Assembly: GCA_964059195.1 (NCBI GenBank)
Contig: CAXKWD010000007.1
Span: 61,566,705 to 61,630,704 of the forward strand
Direction of reading: 5' to 3'
DNA length: 64,000 bases
DNA from: Ectobius pallidus
Taxonomy: Eukaryota > Arthropoda > Insecta > Blattodea > Ectobiidae
Below are positions 55,848 to 64,000 of the stretch, piece by piece. Numbering within the stretch: position 1 is the stretch's first letter; each line of letters begins with the position of its first letter. The notes beneath the pieces are model-generated. The model saw nothing but the letters and a program-made list of their open reading frames with translations, did not search any database and was not told the DNA's origin. A program made the translations under genes and the position numbers.

Positions 55848-56378
55848 AGGACGATAATCTCCATAATCATGTGATCATAGAATGCAATGATGTATGTTAG
55901 AAAACTGATATTAAAAAACTGACGACAATGGGTAATATAATCTAGCACCCGGTCTCGGATGCAATATCCTTACCCAAACTCACACTTAAATGTTTTACTC
56001 ACAATGGTAGTCTTGTACAAATGTGACATGAAATCTGTAATCGAAATGTGAAATAAAATTCAAAGTCGAAATGTGAAATAAAAACGGAATTAGAAATGGA
56101 GGTCTTGCACAAATTTCAAAATCAAAAAGTAAATTCGAAATCGGATTTTAAAATGGTAAATTTAAAATATATAATTTAAAAATCGTGCTAGAACCCATCT
56201 TGAGTTTCCTCCAAAATTTTCGAACCTCCCGCCTTTTGCCATCTTGAATTTCTAATACACGATTTTCAAACCTCCCGCCTTCCGCCATTTTGAATTTCTG
56301 CTACAATTTCCAAACCTCCCGCCTTCCACTATTTGAACCGGAACAGGAAGTACCGCCATCTTAAATTTTAAATTATCC
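55807..56378 (-). repeat. Foldback right arm
   Basis: Reverse-complement partner of 52158-52728. It includes CCGGTCTCGGATG at about 55951, then CCCATCTTGAGTTTCCTCC, CTCCCGCCTTTTGCCATCTT, CCGCCATTTTGAATTTC and CCGCCATCTTAAATTTT units. Confidence 0.75.
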
Positions 56379-57179
56379 GAAATTAAATTTTGAATCTCGC
56401 GCGTGTTCCGGCATTTTGAATCACGTGACAATTGCATCATGCTAGTACGTAGGCCGTGACATCATACAATGAGAAATGCAAAACGAGGTGTCGGATATAA
56501 CACACAACGGATGCAATTCTAGGCGTAAGCGAGCGAAATATGCTGACGCTAGCGTCTGGTTTCACATGTCAGTAAAAATTCCTCATCATCCGACTTCGTG
56601 AACACAATAACATTAGAAAAAACAAATACGCAAATGATCAGTGCTGTATTTATTAACTAAACGATAAGCCGTAACGGAATATAACATATTATTAAGTAAA
56701 CTGTTCCCACTATAGACCATTGATGACCGAGGGTTCCAGGAGGTTGAGGCTTATGGTCCGACCGCCTTTATCTAGCGGCTGACTCGACCCCAGGGCCATA
56801 TTCCCAGGCCAATTGAAAAATATTATTATTAAAAAACGTTCTTGTAGGGTGTAGCTTTATACATGAAGTTAGAAGCATTTCTGAATTTGCTTTAATCTTC
56901 AAATTTCTGAATGTACTTTAATGTTTAGAAATACATTCTACATTTTAGAATAAGTCCATAAACTAGAACTCAGCGGGCAAATTTATGAAAGTACTTTTCA
57001 AGTTATCTTAAATTAACCATAGTCTTGAAGTGCCCACCTTGACTTTATTGTAGTTCGATTGTAGTTCATATCAAGATATCGATCTTTATCATTCCTTATA
57101 GAACATTAAAGTTCTTTGATTCTTAGCAAAGATTCCATATGCTAAAATACTAAAGTAATTGTCTTTAGCTTTTCAGATC
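56379..57179. other. No gene seen
   Basis: A GGTTCCAGGAGGTTGAGGC stretch at about 56728 and a GACTCGACCCC word are GC-richer than the surroundings; I cannot assign them. No coding frames. Confidence 0.4.
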
Positions 57180-57970
57180 TTCGTTATTCAAGTAGATCTT
57201 CTAGCTTTCATTTAGAAGCCTCTAGAAACTTCTTGACGAGCTTTTCTATAATTTTTGAAAGCACTCACTTTTGTAATGGAGGGGAGTGAAATGTCTTCTG
57301 TTTGACCGTTTGTAATTCTTCCTATAATCGTCTTACGAGACGTCTCGGTTGTCTCATGGGACGCTACATTCAAGCATAAGCCGCCATATGGTACGCTTCG
57401 ACGCCAAGTCGCAGTGCACCCAAGTTCAAGACGCCGAGTCGCAGAGCAACATGTACCAGGCAGCTTCATCAAAATGCCTAAATACTTCGTAAACGACAAC
57501 GTATGCTGAATCCTCGCATACTATAGCCAAGACATTCAAGCAAGAAGTCAACCGCAACACAGCACAGAAGATGGACAGCAGCCTCACTATAATGTCTAGA
57601 CTTGCAACGCAAGCGTCATTATTTGGAGGTCCAGATCTGACCATTCACGCCGCCTCCAAAATTGAGTAATATGTTTTACATTGTTGTATGTCAGCTTGTA
57701 TAATTATATAGGCGTTGGCATCTATTGCGAGACTCTCTTTTCTTATTTATATTCGAATATATACTTTTGCTACCAAATAAGGTAGTGCAATTTTTCTATA
57801 ATACAAACTGTAATTCTGAATGCATAAATTGGTTTGGAATTTTTGGGCAACAGCCAATTAATTTTTCTAGAGACAGCACAGTCAGCTGATCTTGTTTGAG
57901 CTTAATGCTCTACTTTCTACCGATTAATTGTAACTCAAAATAGAGTTTTGTATGAGTCAACGCAAGATTG
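57180..57970 (+). repeat. BEL-like solo LTR candidate
   Basis: Block order matches the BEL LTR: AGAAGCCTCTAGAAACTTCT, a GAAAGCACTC block before AGGGG, GTTTGAC, then GTCAGCTTGTATAATTATAT and TTTTTGGGCAACAGCCAAT. Identity is low in between, so it is a related family. I cannot fix the edges. Short minus-strand frames here are not genes. Confidence 0.45.
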
Positions 57971-58194
57971 CTATTTAAACATATTTTTTATTTATTGTAT
58001 ATAGCTGGTATTTCAAAATATAGAAATAGTTTCTCTTCTATGTTTGTTGTGCCATTTCAACTGAATCACCCATTTGCAGTCCACAACCAGGGATCCTTAT
58101 TTTCCTTTATGTTTGTCCTTATTTTAGTTTATTTTCTTCTATGTAAACCTTACATAGGGAAATAGATAATAAATTTTAAATTACTGCAAACATT

Positions 58195-58690
58195 ACGCGC
58201 TAGCCACCATCTTTAATTCCCTCCACAATTTTCAAACTTCCAGCCTTCTGCCACTTTGAATTTTCAATAATTTTAAATATATAATTTTCAAACCTCCCGC
58301 CTTCCACTACTTTGAATTTCCGCCACAATTTTCAAATTTCCCACCTTCCGCCATCTTGAATTTCCTCCATTTTAAAATATACAATTTCAAATCTCCCGCC
58401 AGAAGCAATTTGTTCTTACGCACTAATTCATAATAAACAAGATTTAAATCTCGCGCCAGAAGCCATTTTGTATTTCTGACATCTGTAATAAGAAAGTGAT
58501 AAAGTTTATCTCAGTAATAAAAACTGATGACACTGCATAATATAATCTCGCAACCTATGATATTATACGTGCGCGGAAGTGAATCAGCAATAATAGGTGT
58601 GAACAAATTTGTAAGTAGAAAGAGCGGGAAATTCATGTTTGAGCGTAATATAATCCGCATCCGGTCTCGGATGTAATATGAAATACTTGT
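58195..58690 (-). repeat. Third copy of foldback-arm repeat
   Basis: It carries CCACCATCTTTAATTCCCTC, CTCCCGCCTTCCACTAC, CCACCTTCCGCCATCTTGAA and a TCTCCCGCCAGAAGC block that pairs with a matching block at 52740-52810. It ends in CATCCGGTCTCGGATG at about 58660-58675. The order of sub-blocks differs from the other arms. Confidence 0.65.
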
Positions 58691-58721
58691 AGGCGAACAC
58701 TTCCTGTCACGTTGTTAGTGA

Positions 58722-58768
58722 TGACGTCAGCGTCGCACCGGCGCCCCACCCGTGCGAATGGGTGGGGC
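58722..58768. promoter_or_regulatory. CRE-like palindrome and GC hairpin
   Basis: TGACGTCA lies at 58722-58729. A perfect 9-bp stem GCCCCACCC / GGGTGGGGC with an 8-base loop is at 58743-58768. AATAAA follows at 58773. Whether these act as a promoter is not known. Confidence 0.35.
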
Positions 58769-58879
58769 TATGAATAAAACCTGTATACTCATGTCCTCTG
58801 CTCTCTAAGTTGGAAATTGACCACTCTAATTATAACCCTCCCCCCCAAGACCCTCCACTGAACTTCCTTCTTTTCAGTA

Positions 58880-59185
58880 ATGACTGTTACAATATGTGAC
58901 GCCCTCACGTTCGCAGCATATCATCAGCAGTACAGTTTGAAAGGTCATGAAGTTAAGGTATGAAGGATGTGTAATAGGTTGCATATCTAATACCTGCGAA
59001 AACAGGACTATGATGTGGAATGGGGAATGTAGGGTAAAGTGGAGAGTGTTCGTGGAATGAGAAGGGGAAAGGGAGTACCCCGAGAAAAGCCATATGCAAA
59101 GGTTTCTGCCACCATGAATATCACGCTTGTATGCACCAGGATTCGAACCCATCACAATTTTCATGACAGGTCATGCACCAAGTAA
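58880..59185 (-). mobile_element. tRNA-derived SINE
   Basis: On the minus strand a TTGGTGCATGA word is followed by GGGTTCGAATCC (box B, 59139-59149), then a body with TTTTCTCGGGGTACTCCCTT and CCCCTTCTCATTCCACGAAC. The box B spacing and body agree with arthropod SINEs I remember. A minus-strand frame over it is not a gene. Confidence 0.6.
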
Positions 59186-60020
59186 GAAGGCTTATTTCTT
59201 CTATAAGCTAATGGTAAGTTAATTTTTTATTTATTTTGTGAATAATGGTCCTAGACATTTTCCTGATGAGACTGACTAATGCTTATTTGTAGTTATTTAA
59301 TCATAGGAGAAGATCAGACTGTGGGCAAAGGAGTTTAAAAGCCAATGTGAGCACCTGGCTATCTCAGACAAATTGTTAACTCTACCTCTCTGAGATACAC
59401 TTTCAGTCGTTACCTTGGTGGAAGGGGGTTGGTCAGAGCTAGTCATTTTTTGCCGATGCATTAATGTGATAGGTGGGAATTGACTCATGTACAAACTCAA
59501 ATAAGTTAGTTTTCGTTTTTGGTTGATCCTGCCGGAGGGGCGAAACTCCGGTTCAGTACCATGGATACCATACTTGCCAAGTCGGTAGTGCATCATGAAC
59601 AGTCTACTCCGGCCGGAAGGGATTTGGAGAGTGGTATGGTCACTGGGCCAAGAAACTCCATTGAGATAGATTACAAAAATAACTTCTTTTCTGCATTTCA
59701 TAATTGCAATAATCATTGATCAAACAAAAGCATTCTGGCAGTTTGTTATATCCTATACCCGATTTTATTTTTTGTACAAATTTCTGTAATTTTACATTGA
59801 ATTTAAATTTGGGCTTAGTTTCTTTCATTACGCAATCCGCACACTTTCGCCCCCACTACATACCATCTGCCGATTCCAGGTGAATGGCAGTTAGGTGTTA
59901 GTGATATGTAGAACTAGGTTTGTTGCAGTTAGGTTAGGAATATGTATATTAGTGTAACTGATATGTAGAGTGGCAGTTAGATTAGGAACAGTGATATTAT
60001 AGTGTTGATTGCCATCAAGT
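59186..60020. other. No gene seen
   Basis: A GC-richer stretch at 59515-59640 has a GGTTGATCCTGCCGGAGG word but no rRNA continuation (see rejected). GATATGTAGA and GGCAGTTAG words repeat loosely at 59885-59990. Confidence 0.4.
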
Positions 60021-60068
60021 ATACAATCCCAGCCTTGAAATGTGCTTTGAATTTTTCCTGGTGCTGGT

Positions 60069-60159
60069 AATATATGATATTTTCCCGGGCTACTAACCAG
60101 GTGGTGAATTGCATTAATTCCGACATTTCGAAGCCAAACTGAGGCTTCATTGTCAAGGA
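60069..60159 (-). repeat. Penelope inverted terminal block, left
   Basis: Reverse complement of the block at 61095-61184 with a few differences. On the minus strand it has AAGCCTCAGTTTGGCTTCG followed by AAATGTCGG. Confidence 0.85.
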
Positions 60160-60817
60160 CTGCAACAACTTACCGGAGGAACTAGACCATCTGAAGAGAA
60201 TATTCCTCCAGAACGGCTACAAGAACAATGAAATTAGATTGGCCCTGAAAAGGACCGCTTCTCCGCGTCCAGCAGTGGAAGATGAGAAACCCCCTGACGG
60301 TAGCCGGCGCGTAGCATGCATACCATACATGGGCGCAACGTCGGGGAAAATTAGCCGTATCCTCCGGAAGTTTGACATAAAAACAATTCATCTACCACCT
60401 CCCAAGATAAAGCAGCTGATCCGGCCAGTGAAGGACAACCTGGGTCTGAAGACAGCTGGTGTGTACCGCATTCCTTGCGAATGCGGCAAGCAATACATTG
60501 GACATACCGGCCGCACGGTGGAAGTGCGCTGCAAGGAACATGCCCGAAATATCCGGCGGTTTTATCCAGATAAATCTGCGGTAGCGGAACACGCCATCAA
60601 CATGGGACACCGTATCAAGTTTGGTGAAACGGCTATTCTTGCCAGGTCTTCAAACTTCTGGGAGAGAGTGGTGAGGGAAGCCGTGGAGATCCGTTTGGAA
60701 CCAAACAACATGAATAGAGACAGCGGTATCCAACTAAGCGCTGCCTGGTTCCATGCTATTGATTCGCTCAGGTCCATACGAGCCAACCGCACACCTTCCA
60801 ATGAACCACCAGAGTAA
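60158..60817 (+). pseudogene. Penelope GIY-YIG endonuclease and linker
   Basis: The open frame can be read from 60158 (LPEELDHLKRIFLQNGY), with no ATG at its start, to the TAA at 60817. Counting from 60239, it has the IPYMGATSGKISRILRKF block and KIKQLIRPVKD linker typical of Penelope proteins. The GIY-YIG nuclease follows: Gly74-Val-Tyr76, Tyr86-Ile-Gly88 in CECGKQYIGHTGR, RCKEHARN and the KSAVAEHAINMGH block, then a WERVVREAVEIRL helix with the metal-binding Glu. Residues expected of an active nuclease are visible. The RT that should precede it is missing. The nuclease nicks target DNA in these elements; alone it is a truncated copy with no obvious start. Confidence 0.85.
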
Positions 60818-61094
60818 TTAAAACATTGGCCCTCATTTGGACCGTGTTTCCCTTTTTTCCAATTTTTTTTTTCTCGTTTCCACCACCACCTATATAATAA
60901 TAATTTATTTTCACTACCTATTGACCGTTGGCCCTTATTTGTACCGATTCTACTTCTCTAATTTTCCCTCCTGTTCTTACAGCACCCATCTGTTTCCTGA
61001 TTGGTTGGTGTTCAACAAATCCTTTCTCCAATCCGGATGTCCCCATTCACAGCAGTCCTATAAATACACGCCATCTAATCCCGGCATTTCATTC

Positions 61095-61184
61095 TCCTTG
61101 ACAATGAAGCCTCAGTTTGGCTTCGAAACGTCGGAATTAATCCAATTCACCACCTGGTTAGTAGCCCGGGAAAATATCATATAT
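61095..61184 (+). repeat. Penelope terminal block, right, with hammerhead-like motif
   Basis: TTGACAATGAAGCC, a 7-base loop, GGCTTCGAAACGTCGG at 61098-61134. Helix II (GAAGCC/GGCTTC) and CGAAACGTC agree with the minimal hammerhead ribozymes of Penelope elements. The conserved CUGANGA core reads UUGACAA, two changes at key positions. Confidence 0.6.
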
Positions 61185-61197
61185 AATCCCAGCCTTG

Positions 61198-61929
61198 TTT
61201 CTTGATACTGTGACCCATGCACAACTCACTGGAAGTTCTCGCTTTCCAAGAGCCATTTTCTGTTTAGAGAGTGCTGTATATAGGTTAAAAAAGTAACATA
61301 TTTATTCTTATTTTCCTAATGTTTCAGAATAACTAAATTACTTGATTTTTTCTATGTTTTACGAAGAACACAACAAGATAAAAATAACCGGTTTTGTACT
61401 TTGTTCTGTGAATAGACATAAGTTGTGTATAACCATGGAAACCATCCCCTAAAGTTTTGTTGCAATTTATTTCCCAAAATTTATTAGAAATTTAGGACAA
61501 ACTAGTGTATCCCACAGGAATTGTGAATTTAAGTCTTAGCATATACCAAGTATAACAAAATAGACAGAAAATAACCCAATAACTCAAAAGAAAAGTGAAA
61601 TAAAATTTGTCTGTTAAGATTTTAAAAACCATGACTATGATACTCCAACAAATAGAGCTGCTACAGCTATAAAACAAAGTAGACCTATATAACGAGCACG
61701 AGTAATATTTTTAAATAACAGATATAGGATCCTTATCAATAACACGCAATACGTGTGAATATTACCTTTACTTTTAATGGTAATTTGGGGATGTTGAACT
61801 GAAAGTAACCTAATTGACACTTGTGTAAGATGGAAAAATGTATAGCTGCCCAAAACTGTTCACCATAAATTATTATTTACTGCCTTTAAGTCATTTAAGT
61901 AGGCCTACATCACTTACTTCATTCTATTT
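61198..61929. other. No gene seen
   Basis: AT-rich, no recognisable element. Confidence 0.4.
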
Positions 61930-62146
61930 CCGGGTTCGTATTGCGCTGGATTTCTGTGCCCGACGTGAGGGGGGGGTTCGGTTCCGCCTAGGTGGATGTC
62001 ATTTATGTGTATGAATGTGACAATGTAGATTTATAAGCATATGAAGTGACTTCTACGGGTCAATTCCCGGTACACCGGCGACGGTCAGAGACCTAGATAC
62101 GGCCTACTGTCCCCTCGTTAAATAACCTTGAACCAACCCAAGGCTA
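61930..62146 (+). mobile_element. tRNA-derived SINE
   Basis: A tRNA-like start (GCGCTGGATTTCTGTGCCCG, box B GGTTCGGTTCC at 61976-61986, then GCCTAGGTGGATGTCATTT) is followed by a body with ACTTCTACGGGTCAATTCC and CGGTACACCGGCGACG and an end CTCGTTAAATAACCTTG. The block order is that of an abundant SINE I remember from hemimetabolous insects; this copy is diverged. No target duplication is seen. Confidence 0.7.
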
Positions 62147-62846
62147 GTATATTATTTAAGGTTATCTCGTTCGATGCGCATGCGTATTGAGCCGTAACCT
62201 ACGATTGAGCACGATGGATGTGACGTCACCCGCAGCCCTGCACGAGGATATAAGCAGCTACATAGAATGGTAATGATGGGAATAAAACTTATTTTAACTA
62301 CATGCTTCCGTAAATATATACTACAAAAAGCTGCTGGTTACTGTAGAACACACCATGGATAAAATATAAAGAAAACACACAAATATTTCCCTCTCTTTAA
62401 ATTTATTGGGGTACTTTTACAACTCGTTTGGGTATGACTCAGAAAATTGGAAGTAGCCTATAGGATTTTTTCTGTCACACTCAGAGGCGAGTTTTCCCTT
62501 CTTTAAATAATTCTTTATTCATACAAAATGCTAGAGGAAACTTAAAGGGCCTCTCCATTTTATTTATAGCTACCAGTAGACTATTAACAGCTTATAGAAA
62601 GGTATTCTCCTTTCTGAGGAGATCACCTACACAAATGTTGACAAAAAATGTTCTATTCAAAATTTCCCACCCTAGTGAGGAAAAATGTATAAGTTAATGG
62701 ACAAAAGATGGGTCAAGGGTTAGAAAAATGTGATTTTACCCTTCACATGTAAAAAGTGTACTTAAAATATCAGTTCACAGTCAGGCAGCTCTAGTTTCAA
62801 GTGTCGTACACAAGTTAATATTGATTCAAAGTTCTAATAAGTTATA
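62147..62846. other. No gene seen
   Basis: No recognisable coding or repeat structure. Confidence 0.4.
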
Positions 62847-63528
62847 CAGTGAGTCCCGCGCAAGAGTTGGCCAATGACGCGGGTTTCTGCGTCGCGGCTG
62901 GCACAGCTCCAACTCCCGAGCGATCGGGTGAAATATCTACGCTAATAATGCCGCGGTCGGTGTAATGATTCAGGTTCTCACATTTACAGTTCAAATTACA
63001 ATGAAAATATCCACGTACCTCATCACAAGAGATGTTGGAAATGTTCTCCTCTTGCATCCACACAATACTGGCACCTTTTAAGGAAATTTTCTTTCACGCG
63101 CATAAATTCAGCTTTCACAATTTCTCTTGTGATAGGCCTATGTGATATTGTCTTTAAGTTCGTCAAACAGTATGTAAATATTATTTATGGGGAAACTTGA
63201 AGAATAAAGTGTATAGGTCAATTTCCCATACATCAGAAGAAGCTAAAGACAATATCTCGTAAACTGAACTTATGCGCGTGAAAGAAAATTTCCTAAAAAG
63301 GTGCCAGTATTGTGTGGATGCAAGAGCAGAACATTTCCAACATCTCTTGTGATGAGGTACGTAGTTATTTACATTGTGATTTTAACTGTAAATGTGAGAA
63401 CCTGAATCATTACACCGGCCGCGGCATTATTTGCGTAGATATTTCACCCGATCGCCCGGGAGTTTGAGCTGTGCCAGCCGCGATGCCGAAACCCGCGTCA
63501 TTGGCCAACTCTTGCATGGGACTCACTG
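62847..63528. mobile_element. Mariner-type MITE with long inverted arms
   Basis: CAGTGAGTCCCGCGCAAGAG at the left and the reverse complement at the right. The arms run about 265 bp (62847-63110 and 63265-63528) at roughly 88-90 percent, with a loop of about 155 bp. TA flanks both ends (62845-62846, 63529-63530). It has no transposase. Frames on either arm are mirror images of each other and not genes. Confidence 0.85.
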
Positions 63529-63530
63529 TA

Positions 63531-64000
63531 TATGTACTACAGAGGCACATCAAATTATTTTGTTGGGCTTTCAATGCTTTGGTTACATACAATATACTTT
63601 AAATTTCTATACCCTTCTATTGACAAATAAATAATAAATAACAGAACTACGAGCATTATATCTTTATCCCATGCAGAGGAATTAGGAAGCCTCTTTTCCA
63701 CACAATACCAGTATTAACTTAAAAATCCTTGAACATTTTATTTACGGACTCCCCAAATAAAACATCTTTCAGAAACTGAATAATTACAAGTACCAATAAA
63801 CATGACTGGCCGTCGCCCACTGGGAAAAAAAATAATCAAAGGATCTGTTGTTAACTACAAAGGAATTGAAAACGAGAAGCCATCTTTCTACTAGAAGAAC
63901 ACAATATAGGCGAGTCTATGATTTTTATTACATTATTTTATCATAAGCTCGTCTTAAAATCCATTTTTACATGAAAAACATGACTAAATTACTCAGTATT
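63531..64000. other. No gene seen
   Basis: AT-rich flank to the window end with no recognised element. Confidence 0.4.

Larger units (their letters stand above)
52158..56378. mobile_element. Large foldback-like element
   Basis: Two long inverted arms (52158-52728 and 55807-56378) enclose 3.1 kb that has no coding content but several smaller palindromic elements. The arms are imperfect (roughly 80-85 percent by eye). I see no transposase. It may be a single foldback element or two inverted copies of one repeat. Confidence 0.55.
60038..61184 (+). mobile_element. 5'-truncated Penelope-like element
   Basis: It is flanked by direct copies of AATCCCAGCCTTG (60025-60037 and 61185-61197). Inside, a block of about 90 bp is present in inverted orientation at both sides (60069-60159 and 61095-61184), as seen in Penelope pseudo-LTRs. 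The coding part begins right after the left block without any RT, so it is truncated, keeping the linker and the GIY-YIG endonuclease. The 3' UTR has a TATAAATACACGCC word before the right block, where Penelope promoters usually lie. Confidence 0.85.

Noticed and set aside
57212..57644. Two minus-strand ORFs in the BEL-like LTR
   Set aside because: They lie inside a probable LTR and show no domain.
59520..59545. GGTTGATCCTGCCGGAGG looks like the 5' end of small-subunit rRNA
   Set aside because: The match stops after about 18 bases; the following sequence does not continue as 18S or 16S rRNA, and no other rRNA blocks are present.
62842..63592. ORFs on the arms of the long palindrome
   Set aside because: They are near mirror copies of each other created by the inverted repeat, without protein-like character.

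Overview
The window is eukaryotic and almost certainly from an insect with a large, repeat-rich genome. I found no host protein-coding gene, rRNA gene or tRNA gene. Every coding signature I can recognise belongs to a transposable element: gag, reverse transcriptase, integrase, mariner/pogo-type transposase, LINE endonuclease and RNase H, and a Penelope GIY-YIG domain. Several short interspersed repeats resemble families I remember from cockroaches, termites and related hemimetabolous insects. That host assignment is from memory and is tentative.

Layout, left to right. 1-1652: 3' ends of two non-LTR retrotransposons, abutting. 2862-3723: internally deleted mariner-like transposon (minus strand). 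4640-6050: 5' part of an old Copia element (minus). 6062-6938: tandem repeats, a GTA/ATA microsatellite split by a hAT-type MITE, then an AT-rich CCAAAATTAAA array. 6939-14294: a young Gypsy element with near-identical LTRs; most of its RT/RNase H is deleted and a short retroelement interrupts its integrase. 14299-14842: the rest of the AT-rich array. 15756-16640: LINE relic. 18406-25471: an LTR element with two long, apparently identical 1363-bp LTRs that encodes only a gag-like protein. 25884-28406: a TA-flanked DNA transposon with matching TIRs, six copies of a 14-bp motif, a SINE insertion and LINE debris. 28559-33084: a young Copia element with identical 219-bp LTRs and three coding lesions.

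34140-52024 is one old BEL/Pao element spread over 18 kb by nested insertions. A hAT-like element (34308-36183) and a LINE with an RNase H domain (36417-44259) both sit in its 5' LTR. That LINE contains a second, CR1/Jockey-like LINE (about 38877-43275). A further LINE 3' end (46660-47215) splits the BEL protease. The LINE-in-LINE insertion makes a 666-codon chimeric reading frame (endonuclease, RNase H start, PHD finger, coiled coil, SGNH esterase).

52158-58690 is foldback territory: long inverted arms with repeated AAGATGGCGG-like words, three nested palindromic elements and a BEL-like LTR. 58880-62146 holds two tRNA-type SINEs and a 5'-truncated Penelope-like element with inverted terminal repeats carrying a decayed hammerhead-like motif. 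62847-63528 is a mariner-type MITE with arms of about 265 bp.

The genes do not form a host pathway. They are copies of independent transposons, and target-site duplications allow much of the insertion order to be read. The most novel-looking items are the gag-only LTR element, the chimeric LINE reading frame, the motif-rich TA-flanked transposon and the foldback arrays. All coordinates were read by eye, so element edges may be off by a few bases except where a target-site duplication is stated.
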